From: Ligustrum vulgare
Lineage: Eukaryota > Streptophyta > Magnoliopsida > Lamiales > Oleaceae
Length of the DNA stretch: 64,000 nucleotides
Reading direction: 5' to 3'
Assembly: GCA_963555705.1 (NCBI GenBank)
Contig: OY743177.1
Coordinates: 51,474,596-51,538,595 of the forward strand
Part shown: positions 20,986 through 32,640 of the stretch, piece after piece
Layout: each line of letters begins with the position of its first letter
How positions within the stretch are numbered: position 1 is the first letter of the stretch
Program-made: the position numbers and the translations under genes
Notes under the pieces: model-generated
Database searches by the model: none
Told to the model about the DNA's origin: nothing
What the model saw: the letters and a program-made list of their open reading frames with translations, nothing else

Positions 20986-22743
20986 TTGGTTCATGTTCTA
21001 TTTTTCTGCCATGCCGGTTACCATCCTTCCAATATTTCGGAGAGTGATCTGGTAGAATGGCATTATAAATTTAGGATCCCAGATTCAGTAGTCTTTTTTC
21101 TTCCCCGGAGTGACGAACGAGCTGACGAGCCTCCACAAGGATGTGTAGCAGTCAATAGGATGATGTTGGAGGCAGGTCTTAGGTTTCCCTTAGCTTGTAT
21201 AGTGACTGATTATCTTAGGTACTGAGGTTGGCTCCTTCGTAGATCACTCCGAATGGATGGAGGATATAATAGGGTTCCTTATTATTTGGAGTTAATTAGG
21301 AGTTAGCCCACCTCATGCGAATGAGTTCTATTCCATTTACTAGTTCCGAGCAGATGGGAAAGACTTAGGTTGGTACTATATCATGGTCCGACCCTATACT
21401 AGTACACTATTCCCACTCACTACAAACCATACTGTACGTTTAAGTCCTGTTCGTTAATTAAGGACCATCCCTTTCTAATATTAATCATCCCTCATTTTTT
21501 CAGGTCCCGCAAATTCTTCCAGGTCGTTGGATTTTGAGTTGCAATTGCAAAGTGCTTGTGATCTTGATGAACGTGAGCAAGATTTCTGGGAACGAATCAC
21601 AGAGGTGAATTTGTTCCGAGCTCCTCTTACTATAGTGCATCCTGTTGCTGCCTTCTATCCTCCTCCAAATTGTAAGTACCTCCTCGCTTGTCCTGTCCAC
21701 TCTCTTTCAGATCTTTAGTCTTGTCCCCTTTTGTAGTTCCATCCCGTTCAAAGATAAAGACCATTCCGCCATTTGAACGATCTAATTTCGTTGGTATTAA
21801 AAGGAAGAGACTAACTACTAGAGGAAAGAAGTTTCCCCCTGGCCTTGGACCCATTCCTTCTTTAGGTCGATCTAGTGGGACCCAACAATCAGATCTTGGT
21901 CCATCCTTATCTACCCCTGATAAAAGGAAGGTGGTGGAAGAGAGCCTCCTTGTTCTACCAACACATTCTAATCCTCTTCCTTCTTTCTGACCATCCGACC
22001 TCTAAGGGATGTCCGTTCCAGAAAATGTTAGTGCTTTGATGCCCTCAGGGTCCTTCCCAATAGTGTCCAAAACTCATTTGATATGATCGTGCGAACTTGG
22101 GACAAAAATAAGGAACTATGGTGTCTAACATGGATTTGCTGATTACTCCCCATGCCACCTCAGCTATCTTGGGACTCGCACAGAACTACATGTCCCATGT
22201 TAGGGCTAAAGCCCATGATCAGATGGAGTTGTATGATGAGCTGATCCGCCAGATCATTCTCGTGAAGGATCATAACAAAGAATTGGAGCTGGAGTCCAAG
22301 GAAATGACTGGAAGGAGAAAAACCTTAGAACTCAAATGTGATGGACTGACACAGAGGAATTATATGCTAACATCGGAGCTGAAAAAGGCTAGGCTTGAGA
22401 TTGAAAAGTTAAAATCCAAGTCAAAAGTAGACTAGAAAGCTCGGGTTGATGTTTAGGCCCAACTGGAAGCAGCGAAGAAAGACCTCATTCTTACAAGATC
22501 TAAAGAAGGGCCTAATGCTGTTGAGGCATACAAAGAGTCCAAAGAATATGAGGTGGATCAGACCGACACCTATATTATGTTATGGCTTTAGAGGTAGCTG
22601 TGGTTCATTTTCAGGAACTCCGTCCTACGTTTGATGCTAGTCCACTGAAGCAAGAATTGGAAAATCTGAAGAAAGAGCAAGCCCAATCAATTGCAGAAAT
22701 GGGTTTAGAGCAGCTTTACCTGTCAGATCAGCCTCGAGTTTAG
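20986..22743 (+). pseudogene. Antisense additional ORF of element C
   Basis: Lies opposite to element C's gag-pol, between the integrase end and the 3' LTR, as in element A. The first coding segment (about 20986-21225) has FRIPDSVVFFLPRSDERAD and VAVNRMMLEAGLRFPLACIV, the N-terminal part of the same gypsy-type domain. An exon from about 21504 (acceptor TTTTTTCAG) to 21671 joins the next exon across a 65-bp intron (21672-21736; GTAAGT donor, TTTTGTAG acceptor) with the frame kept. After a Lys/Pro/Ser-rich linker comes a coiled coil (22118-22435; DELIRQIILVKDHNKELELE). A frame restored after 22440 runs to a TAG at 22741-22743. Stops lie near 21988 and 22433. The region 20320-20985 upstream shows no other gene. 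Role unknown. Confidence 0.6.
21672..21736 (+). other. Predicted intron in the antisense gene of element C
   Basis: The donor T|GTAAGTACC and acceptor TTTTGTAG| bound 65 pyrimidine-rich bases. The split codon (phase 1) is restored on joining, linking the frame ending FYPPPN to the one starting PSRSKIKT. Confidence 0.6.
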
Positions 22744-22987
22744 CTTATATTCCTCCTTTCACGTTTTGTATAGCCTCACAATTTAGCAAGTGGGTTTTGT
22801 TTTGCCTAAGTTGACATAATTTTATGTCGCCAACTTTGACTCTGACTGAATTGGATTGTTTGACTTTTGCATAGTTGAAGTTTAACCCTTTCATCCCCGA
22901 ACTGACCACGAGGTAGGATTGTATTGATCTATAAGATGAACCTGATGTTTAAAAATTTATTGCCTAGCTGAAATAGTTAGGTTGTGT

Positions 22988-23570
22988 TGGTCCAAAAAAT
23001 GGACTTGACATTTAAAACTATAAACTTATCACTAACCTAGAACAGTCAGGTCGTTTTGGTCCACAAAATGGACTTGAAAGTAAAAATGTAAAATCATCAC
23101 CTTACTGGAATAGTTAGGTCAAGTTGGTCCGAAAATGGACTTGATATTCAAAAATGTAAACTTATCGCCGAACTGGAACAGGTAGGTCGTTTTGGTCGAC
23201 TCAATGGACTTGACATTTAAAAATGTAAACTTATCACTGAACTGGAATAAGTAGGTCGTTTTGGTCCACAAAATGGACTTGACGTTCAAAAATGTAAAGT
23301 TATCGCCGAACTAGAACGGTCAGGTCGGATTGGTCCAAAAATGGACTTGACATTCAAAAATGTAAACTTATCGCCGCACTGGAATAGGTAGGTCTTTTTG
23401 GTCCACAAAATGGTCTTGACATTTTAAAATGTAAGCTTATCTCTGACCTGGAACAGTGAGGTCATTTTGGTCTAAAAAATGGACTTGACATTTAAAAATA
23501 TAAACTTTTTGCCGACCTAGAACTGTGAGGTAGTTTTGGTCTACAAAATAGACTTGACATTTGATTGTTA
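22988..23570. repeat. 69-bp tandem repeat in the 3' region of element C
   Basis: About 8.5 copies start with TTGGTCC or TGGTCC at 22988, 23057, 23125, 23193, 23262, 23331, 23399, 23468 and 23537, with spacing of 68-69 bases. Each copy contains a short inverted repeat such as GTCCACAAAATGGAC, followed by TTGACATTTAAAAATGTAAACTTATC and a GGTAGGTC-like segment. Copies differ at 10-20% of positions. The array lies between the antisense gene end and the integrase end. Confidence 0.9.
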
Positions 23571-23900
23571 TTCCCCTTTTTTTTGATTTTCCGCTTTCAA
23601 GTTGCGGGTTGCACTTTTGATGCATAATTGTTGACAATTTACTCATACGGTCATAAGCCATCAAGTCGGACAATTGTTGACAATTGGTACATGACTGGTC
23701 TTAAGAAATTCGTAAATTCCTTTATGACAGACCAAATTGGTGCGTAACTGAGGTCTTAAGGAATTATTAAATTCCGTTATGACATAACCCATTGGATGCA
23801 TAATCTTGTTTTATGCAGGACAATTGCTTTTGCTAAAAAAATTTAATCATTGTAGTATTTTCATGACACGTTGGTCATTACATATGTTGAAAAGATAGAA
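23571..23900. other. Non-coding 3' region of element C
   Basis: No gene. It contains two diverged copies of a segment of about 58 bases (GGTCTTAAGAAATTCGTAAA near 23697 and GGTCTTAAGGAATTATTAAA near 23752) and repeated TGTTGACAATT near 23630 and 23670. Confidence 0.5.
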
Positions 23901-23982
23901 CTACTGATAATATTTCTTCAAATGTTCTACATTCCATGGGTGTGTCAAAGCATTCCTGTCCAGAGTTTCTAGCTCGTATGCC
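23901..23982 (-). pseudogene. pol: C-terminal tail of element C integrase, cut off by element B
   Basis: Read on the minus strand, this encodes AYELETLDRNALTHPWNVEH and ends LKKYYQ with a TAG at 23901-23903. This is the normal end of Tat integrases (compare WNTDHIRRYFQ in element A). The preceding codons lie at 31830 onward, on the other side of element B. Confidence 0.8.
23978..23982 (+). repeat. Target site duplication of element B (left)
   Basis: ATGCC directly before the LTR start TGATAAG. The matching ATGCC lies at 31830-31834 after the other LTR. Confidence 0.9.
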
Positions 23983-25605
23983 TGATAAGTACTTTGTTAG
24001 CACGTATTTAATTCACTTATTATCTTATTTTGTTATTGGTTTGATCCTATTGAAGTATCGTTTAATGCACTTTCACTTATTGTGTTATGTAAGGTAAAAA
24101 AGAAGAAAAGAAAAGAAACATGACCAAAGAAATACAAAAAAATCAAGAAGTGAGGTTCAAGGGCATATTCAAAGAGCTCCAAATCAATAATGGCATGTGG
24201 GAAGAAGATTAGATGCAAAAATTATGGTCAAAGAAGGTTTGGGGTGAAATTGGAAATCAAAAACCCGCAAGAATTGTGATCATGAATTTTAGTCAGAGAT
24301 TGAAGCTCAATTTTGTCATAGAATAATTTCGAATTTTGGAAGATCTATTTCACAAATAATTGTATATATTTTAGTTTTCTTTCCAACGCAACTTGAATCA
24401 CCACAATTGGACTTCGGGAAGGAAAGTTATGACCAAAACATCGAATATAGTCACTTCTCGGCAGAAATGCACTTACGGCCCCGTAAATGGTAAAGTTACG
24501 ACCGTAACTTCCAAATTTCAAAAAATTTCAGTAGCTTACTTACGGCCGTAATAAGGAAAGTTACGGCCGTAACTTTCTCGCGAAGAAATTTCCTTATCTG
24601 ATTCAAGGTCTATCTTTGGTATATCTTTGGGGTAAAGCTAGGGCATGATTTTGGAAGTATTAAAAGAGTAAAATCACCACAAAAAGTAGGTTGGACATTA
24701 AGGAAAGTTGAGAGAAAAATATAGAGCATTCTTGGGAGATTTTCAAGCGCAAGAATATCAACAACAATGGAATTCATGAAGCAACTTGAAGAATCTACCA
24801 CAACCATGTTAGACTAAATTACATATCTTGTTCAAAGGGGAAGTTGTGTTAACTTGATTATGTTATTTTCTTTTCCTACAAATTAGTAGCGTGAATTTAT
24901 TCCTTTATTTCAATTGTTGGATTATTATGTTTTGAATGTTCAATTGAGTTTATTTGATTAATAGTTTAATTTGGTCAATTGGATTATTGATCTTTGGATC
25001 CATGAATATGCTATGTTTAGATTCTTGATCCGTAATTGTCATTGAATCTTTACTTTAGTAGCAAATAAATCTCGTGCAGGTTTAGTAATAATTCAACTTG
25101 GATTGATTAATTCGAGCTTGTGAAATTAACGATCTAATTCAATCTATTCTTCTAGATTTTCATACTAGTCGTGTATTAAATCCTAAGAGCTTGTTTAGGA
25201 TTGTCCGTGGCTAGAATTGGTTCGAAGAACTCTTTTTGAATCAATATACATAAGGAATAATTTAGATAATTAGAACTTGTTGATTATTTATGATTAATAA
25301 TTGAATAGGGATATAAACACGTTACAAGGAAAAGTATAACATTAATTAAGGGCACAACCGAACCCGAGAACAAGATTTCTTCTTATATTATTTATCTAGT
25401 CATATTTAATTGTTTATTTTTATGCATATTTTTTATTCAAGCAATTTCAAACAACAAAACCCCCCATTCCATTCTAATTGATCGAACAACTAAAATTAGT
25501 TTCCATTCCTCGTGGGATCGACCATTACTCTCACTACTACATTATTAATTAATATTTAGCGAGTAAGGAATTATTTATTATTTTGATGCATTGCGAGACG
25601 CATCA
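23983..25605 (+). repeat. 5' LTR of element B
   Basis: TGATAAGTACTTTG to GACGCATCA. It contains two perfect TTACGGCCGTAA palindromes (24540-24551, 24561-24572) and two degenerate ones near 24470-24515. The second lies inside a 22-base perfect palindrome at 24556-24577. Confidence 0.92.
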
Positions 25606-25611
25606 AATTTT

Positions 25612-25631
25612 TGGCGCCGTTGCCGGGGAAC
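25612..25631 (+). other. Primer-binding site (tRNA-Asp type) of element B
   Basis: TGGCGCCGTTGCCGGGGA and two more bases, six bases after the LTR end. Same type as at 8988-9007. Confidence 0.9.
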
Positions 25632-25748
25632 GGTTAACCAATTTAGTGTTTAATCAATTAGAATTTTATTTTTCTGCATTTATTTTATTTTCACTTTATT
25701 TATATAATTTTTCAAAAAAAAAAAATATTTTTGTACTCCTTTGATTAT

Positions 25749-27966
25749 ATGCTTAAAACTCGGTCAACTAATTGTGAACTTTTTGATCTTGACCCAGAAA
25801 TTGAGAGGAATTTTCGACAGCAAAGGAGAGCAGCACGACAAATGGCAGCTAACAACATCAACAACAGAACTCTTAAACAACTGGCTACTCCCGATGTGGC
25901 TCAGCAGCTATTGTGCATTACGTTTCCAACGGTAGAAGAAGGAAGAACCTTTGAGCTAAAATCCGGGTTGATCCACCTTCTATCTACTTTTCGAGGACAT
26001 GCCGGTGAAGATCCATATAGACATCTAAAGGAGTTTCATGTAGTTTGCCACAGTATGAGATCCACGGGCATTACCGAGGAACAAATAAAAATGAGAGCTT
26101 TCCCATTCTCATTGAAGGATGCCGCTATAGACTGGTTGTACTGTCTACCATCTGGATCAATCACCACATGGAATGATATGAAGAGGTTATTTTTGGAGAA
26201 ATACTTCCCCGCATCTAGAGCTGGTACCATGAGAAAGGAAATATGTGGGGTGCACCAGAACAATAACGAAACATTGTATGAGTATTGGGAGCGTTTCAAG
26301 AAGCTCATCTCTAGCTGCCCCCATCATCAGATCTGTAAGCAACTCTTGGTGCAATATTTTTATGAAGGACTGCTGCCGATGGATAGGAGTATGATAGATG
26401 CCACAAGTGGAGGATGCCGCAAGTGGAGGTGCGCTAATGGAAAAGACACCGGAACAAGCACGGGCTTTAATCTCCAATATGGCTGAGAACACTCAGCAGT
26501 TCAACTCCAACAGGGATATGCAAGTCTGCCGCGTGAATGAGGTAAGTAGTTCCAATATTGAAAGTCAATTGTTTGAACTAACAAATCTCGTTAAACAACT
26601 TGCTGTAGGGAAGGCACAACAGGTCAAAGCTTGTGGGATATGTGCAAACTTCGGACATCCAACAGATACTTGTCCGGTGTTGCAAGAGGGAAATGGTGAA
26701 CAAGTAAGTACTGCAGAGGATTTTTCGTTCCAAAGACAGCAGTACAATCCATACTCCAATACCTACAATCCAGGATGGAGGGATCACCCCAACCTAAGCT
26801 ACGGAAGCAACAAGACCCTAGGTTTCATTTCAAACAAACCTCAAGGATAATTTCAGCAACAAGGAACCTTCCAACAACAAGGGTAGTATCAGCAAAAACT
26901 TCAAGGCTCAGGTATGTCTCTTGAAGACATGGTACAAACACTAGCAACTAACACATTACAATTTCAACAGGATGCAAAGTCCATCATTCAAAATTTGGAG
27001 AACCAGATGAGTCAAATGGCCACCGCCATCAACAGGTTGGAAGCACAATCCGGAGATAAACTACCATCTCAGCCTGAGGTGAATCCTAAAAATGTTAGTG
27101 TCATCACTCTCCGGAATGGAAAAGAGGTTGAGGGGCTACAAATGAAACCTGTTGCAGCTGAAAAGGAGGAAGTTGAAGAAGAAGGGGACGGAAAGAAAAA
27201 CAGCACTTCGCAAAACTCTCAGGTAAAAACTGATCCCAATTTAAATGTTAAACTAACTCCTCCACCTTTCCCTAGCAGGTTAGCAAAAGCAAACAAGGAG
27301 GGCAAGGAAAAGGATATACTGGAGATGTTCAGGAAGGTGGAAATCAACATTCCATTATTGGATGCCATCAAACGAGTTCCCCGATATGCAAAGTTTTTGA
27401 AGGATCTGTGCACCAATAAGAGAAAGCTAAATGGAAATGAGATGGTAAGAATGGGTGAATCCGTGTCTGCACTTTTTCAAAGAAAATTGCCTCCCAAGTG
27501 CAAGGATCCAGGTATGTTTACCATACCCTGTCAAATAGGTAACACTAGGATAGATCGTGCATTGATAGACTTAGGAGCATCTATAAATGTAATGCCTAGA
27601 TCTGCGTACACTTCATTGAAACTTGCTAAAATGACTGAAACTAGTTTTATCATTCAACTAGCCGACCGTTCCAATGCATATCCGGATGGGGTAGTTGAAA
27701 ATGTTTTAGTAAAAGTAGGGGGTTTAGTGTTTCCAGCAGATTTTTATGTGTTAGACATGAATGATGATCACTCTCCAAACCCCACTCCTATTTTGTTAGG
27801 AAGACCATTCCTAAAAACACCGAAAACTAAGATAGATGTTAGTGGTGGTATACTTACCATGGAGTTTGATAATGAAATTGTTAAGTTCAATATTTATGAC
27901 TCCATGAAACACATTAATGATGCTAACAAAGTTCATTCTACTATTGTGAGTTATTCTCCATTTTAG
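25749..27966 (+). pseudogene. gag-pro: gag-protease of element B (broken)
   Basis: The first ATG in frame is at 25749. The capsid domain (about 25930-26400) has MRAFPFSLKDAAIDWLYCLP, WNDMKRLFLEKYFPASRAG and LYEYWERFKKLISSCPHH. A 16-base tandem duplication at 26397-26428 shifts the frame from 3 to 1. The continuation has a CGICANFGHPTDTC knuckle-like motif (about 26632) and two stops (TAA 26848, TAG 26884) in a Gln-rich stretch where Gln codons are expected. From 26914 the frame is open through the PPFPSRLAKANKEGKEKD block to the protease with IDLGASINVMPRSAYTSL (about 27567) and LLGRPFLKTPKTKIDV (about 27795). It ends with TAG at 27964-27966. Same order as the 6461-8818 ORF but clearly a different family. 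Confidence 0.88.
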
Positions 27967-30228
27967 GAAACTGTTGCTAAGCTTAATGATTGTCCAAAGT
28001 TGCCACAACCAGGTACAATCTCATGTATCACATCACCAGTTTCTAATGAGGAGCTTCTACCCCCTATTTTGTAGGTCCTAATGAAGAGCATGAAGAAGAA
28101 ATTGAGCTTTGGGAGTCCAATTGATCCGGGATGAAGAAGGAAGCAACCTGTCAAGCCAACGACAGTAAACAAAGGCGCTGCTCGGGAGGCAACCCGAGAG
28201 GGGAGTCTCTTTATTACCCCCTTTTTTTTTATTATTATTAGTTCATTTTATTTTTTTTCCCATTTAAGTTTAATAAATAAAAAAAAATTGGGACAGAAGT
28301 TAAGTTACGGCTGTAATCACTTATCTCACGGCCGTAACTAACTCAAGCATTTTTTATTCAACGAGACACTTACGACCGTAAGTGAATTCCTTCAGGCCGT
28401 AAGTTTCGCATACTTTTAAAATTCAATCTCTTCTTCTGATTCCATTCACATTCCCCTCTTTTGTTTTGTATTGTCACGCTCCACATTGAGGACAATGTGG
28501 AATTCAAGTGTGGGGGGGGGGGGGGGGATGATTATCTATTATCTTTTGTTATCCCTATTTTATTCATCTTCATTCAGTTTTTTTTGTTAGTTAGCTTTAA
28601 TTGTGCTTAGACCCACATTTTGGTATAATAGGAAGCGGCCTCACTTATGATTATTTTTGAACCACCAACTTCCTAAATTGCATAATCGGACAAATAATGA
28701 GCACATAGAGATGAGTTTTTCAATAATTTCTGAATTAGTTTGAAAATGTGGACAATTTGAAAAATTTCTGCTACCTAATTGAGTCAAACCAAAACTGATA
28801 TGATAAAATACCACCCCGAGTAACTTCATTCTATCCTTATCCACTAGATTTTGAGTTCGGAACCAAGACTGAGCAATGACCTATAACTCATAATTGGATG
28901 GGAGGAACACATAATCCGTAATTTGTGAGCTTTTGATCTTATGAGCTACTTTTACTCTTTATATTAAGCTCTATTTTTTATGTGTGTCCTGTATGGTTGA
29001 TTTATTCTTGGATTTGCTTTTCTGTACATGCCGTTGTAGCTTCTTGACTCAAGTGCAAAATATAGTAGAGGCATTAGGTTAAACCAAATTTGACCTGCTA
29101 AAAGGGCCTACCATGATACATGTACCAATAGAAGCCCTTTTGAGCCTTAGCCTTTCTTTGAATTTTTTATGCCACGCTACAAGCCACGAATACCGTTTCT
29201 TTCGCTTTGTCTCTGTTTTGAACCCATAGAGAAGGGATTCGTAAGCTTTTGTTGAATAAGGATCGTGCTGTGGTCTAAGTCTAAGAAGTTGCAATGGTTA
29301 TCTTGTGTTGGGTGATGGTTGTGTAATGGACTGAATTCAGGGGAATGTAATTCTATTTTGTGCCAATTGGTGACTGCGTAATGATTTGAATAAAAGAGAA
29401 AAAGTTGCAATCTATACTCGAAAAAAATCGAAAGAGAAAAAGCAAATAAAAGGAAGTTTAGTAAAGAAAATTAGTAGTTGAGAAAGTTAAACACTCAACT
29501 TGTGAAAAAAAAAAGAAAGAAAAAGAAGAGATTCAAGTGTGAACAAAGTTGGGTAGAGTGAAACAATGAAGTTCGTATTGAGAGTGAAGGAAGTAATGTC
29601 ATTGTGAATTGACTTGGTTTACGAAATTCCTTCTCGACTCAGCCTAAATATGTCATTTTACCCTACCTGACCTGAAGCCCCGTTACAACCAAATAAAGAC
29701 CTTTACTTTACACTTTTGTTATTGTTGGCTCCGGTTATGATATTTGAGCAGTCTGTGGTAATAGATTCTCCATGCAGTGAGTTGAGTGAAAATTCTCTCC
29801 CTTATACACTTTGTACGAAGAGAGAAATATCTAGTGAGGGTGTTAACTCCCATTACATATGCTTATGAGTGGTTTGAATTGCTTAGTCTATATTCTGTGC
29901 TTTCAAGTTGGCCAAAAACTAACACCCATGTAGTAAATCATTGATAGAGATTAAGAGAGAACTCACGAGAGGTGGGAGGATACCAGCCACATTGGGAAAT
30001 GAATTGGACCGGGGGTATTGGTTTTCATTTATGTTCAGAGGATATTGGATGATGCATCTCTTGCACACACTAACACACTCCAGTTATGCAATTGAATTTT
30101 CATGCTAAAAAAGAAGTGGGCTGTAACCTTGACTTTTCGATTGTAGGTCTATCTTTTTGTTTGAGTTATGTTTCTTTTCTTTCACATCATTATTCGAGGA
30201 CGAACAATGGTTTAAGTGTGGGGGGACT
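27967..30228 (+). other. Long 3' non-coding region of element B where pol would be
   Basis: Directly after protease comes GGGAGGCAACCCGAGAGG (28178-28195), normally found downstream of pol. Then four degenerate TTACGGCCGTAA-like palindromes (28304-28404), ACATTGAGGACAATGTGG (28480), and a G run of about 16 (28513-28528). The rest is AT-rich without coding. The tail has TTCGAGGACGAACAATGG and the polypurine tract at 30215-30226. No RT or integrase motif is seen on either strand. Confidence 0.75.
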
Positions 30229-31829
30229 TGATAAGTGCTTTATTAGCACGTATTTAATTCACTTATTATCTTATTTTGTTATTGGTTTGATCCTATTGAA
30301 GTATCGTTTAATTCAGTTTCACTTATTGTGTTATGTAAGGTCAAAAAGAAGAAAAGAAAGGAAACAGGACCAAATAAATACAAAAAAATCAAGAAGTGAG
30401 GTTCAAGGGCATATTCAAAGAGCTCCAAATCAATAATGGCATGTGGGAAGAAGATTAGATGCAAAAATTATGGTCAAAGAAGGTTTGGGGTGAAATTGGA
30501 AATCAAAAACCTGCAAGAATTGTGATCATGAATTTTAGTCAGAGATTGAAGCTCAATTTTGTCATAGAATAATTTCGAATTTTGGAAGATCTATTTCACA
30601 AATAATTGTAGATATTTTATTTTTCTTTCTAACGCAACTTGAATCACCACAATCGGACTTCGGGAGAGAAAGTTATGACCAAAATATCGAACATAGTCGC
30701 TTCTCGGCAGAAATGCACTTATGGCCGTAACTTCCAAATTTCGAAAATTTTCAGTAGCTTACTTACGGCAGTAATGAGGAAAGCTACGGCCGTAACTTTC
30801 TCGCGAAGAAATTTCCTTATCTGATTCAAGGTCTATCTTTGGTATATATTTGGGGTAAAGTTAGGGCACGATTTTGGGAATATTAAAAGAGCAAAATCAC
30901 CACAAAAAGGAGGTTGGACATTGAGAAAAATTGAGAGAAAAATATAGAGCATTCTTGGGAGATTTTCAAGCGCAAGAATATCAACAACAATGGAATTCAT
31001 GAAGCAACTTGAAGAATCTACCACAACCATGCTAGACTAAATTACATATCTTGTTCAAAGGGGAAGTTGTGTTAACTTGATTATGTTATTTTCTTTTCCT
31101 ACAAATTAGTAGCGTGAATTTATTCCTTTATTTCAATTGTTGGATTATTATATTTTGAATGTTCAATTGAGTTTATTTGATTAATAGTTTAATTTGGCCA
31201 ATTGGATTATTGATCTTTGGATCCATGAATATGCTATGTTTAGATTCTTGATCCGTAATTGTCATTGAATCTTTACTTTAGTAGCAAATAAATCTCGTGC
31301 AGGTTTAGTAATAATTCAACTTGGATTGATTAATTCGAGCTTGTGAAATTAACGATCCAATTCAATCTATTCTTCTAGATTTTCATATTAGTCGTGTATT
31401 AAATCCTAAGAGCTTGTTTAGGATTTGTCCGTGGCTAGAATTGGTTCGAAGAACTTGTTTTGAATCAATATACATAAGGAAGAATTTAGATAATCAGAGC
31501 TTGTTGATTATTTATGATTGATAATTGAATAGGGATATAAACACGTTACAAGGAAAAGTATAACATTAATTAAGGGCACAACCGAACCCGAGAACAAGAT
31601 TTCTTCTTATATTATTTATCTAGTTATATTTAATTATTTATTTTTATGCATATTTTTTATTCAAGCAATTTCAAACAACAAAACACCCCATTCCATTCTA
31701 ATTGATCGAACAACTAAAATTAGTTTACGTTCCTCGTGGGATCGACCCTTACTCTCACTACTACATTATTAATTAATATTTAGCGAGTAAGGAATTATTT
31801 ATTATTTTGGTGCATTGCGACATGCATCA
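30229..31829 (+). repeat. 3' LTR of element B
   Basis: Starts TGATAAGTGCTTTATTAG and ends ATGCATCA. Shorter than the 5' LTR mainly by a deletion of about 22 bases that removed one of the TTACGG..CCGTAA units near 30721. The remaining palindromes are mutated at one position each (TTACGGCAGTAA, CTACGGCCGTAA). Confidence 0.92.
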
Positions 31830-32640
31830 ATGCCCCATTGAGTAGGGTTTTCACAATTCTGTATAGCCCTTCCCAAGGTGGGGGAAGTTACCCTGATTGA
31901 ACTTCTTAGGTGGCTGTGAATACTTTTTTGAGTACTAGGTATCTTGCTTGGAACTTTCAACCTCTTACTTTAGAATTGTAATATCTAGTGCTCCTTTGTT
32001 TGTAGGATGCATTCTTGAGATCTGAATCAAGTCTTCTCTCTTCGATTAAGTCCAGGCCAGATTGTAGTATTTCTATATTCATTTCTTCCTCAAAATGTTG
32101 CATTCTACCTGAGGGAATGCAAGTTTCGACGAGGATCACATCTTCAAATCCAAAGGAGAGGGTGAAAGGGGTTTCTCCGGTTTTCGTTCTGCAAGTTGTT
32201 CTGTAACGCAGGTAGTTTATCGGCCCATGCACCTTTCAACTCATCTAGCCGGGTCTTCAATGTATGCTTGATTATTTTATTGACTGCTTCCGCCTGTTCA
32301 TTTGCTTTTTGGTGACATGGGGTAGAATAGTATTTTTTGATTTTCAGTTCTTTGTAGAATGACCTAAATTTTCCATTGTCGAATTATTATCCATTGTTTG
32401 TTACTATGGAAAGAGAAATGCCAAAACAACAAATGATGGACTACTAGTGAAGTCTGTGGTCTTATGTTCGGTGATTTTTTCCAAGGGTTCTGCCTCAGCC
32501 CATTTTGTGAAGTAGTCAACTACTATTATTGCATATTTAGTTGACCCTCTCCTTGTTGGTAGTGGTTTGATTAAATCAATGCCCCATTTTGCAAATGGCT
32601 AAGGTGCCATTATTGAGGTAAGGTCTTCTGGAGGACATCT
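31830..32640 (-). pseudogene. pol: Integrase core of element C
   Basis: On the minus strand: AKWGIDLIKPLPTRRG with the first catalytic Asp (about 32580), YAIIVVDYFTKWAEAEPL, then a frameshift. The second catalytic site reads TNNG where DNG is expected (Asp to Asn, about 32395) with stops after it. Then QAEAVNKIIKHTLKTRLDE with the Glu (about 32285) and TGETPFTLSFGFEDVILVET (32170-32110). The C-terminal part reaches PPPWEGLYRIVKTLLN before element B splits it; the last part is at 23901-23982. Non-functional. Confidence 0.75.

Larger units (their letters stand above)
23983..31829 (+). mobile_element. Element B: complete Athila-like retrotransposon lacking pol
   Basis: LTRs of 1623 and 1601 bp (23983-25605, 30229-31829) with TGATAAG starts and GCATCA ends, target duplication ATGCC, Asp-type primer site, gag-protease, and a polypurine tract AGTGTGGGGGGACT just before the 3' LTR. 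No RT, RNase H or integrase is present in the 4.6 kb interior. It inserted into the integrase gene of element C. LTR divergence is about 3% over the first 290 bases by my count, plus a deletion of about 22 bases in the 3' LTR near 30721, so it is much younger than its host element. Confidence 0.92.

Noticed and set aside
25731..25748. Start of element B gag at 25731
   Set aside because: The codon there is TTG; the first in-frame ATG is at 25749.
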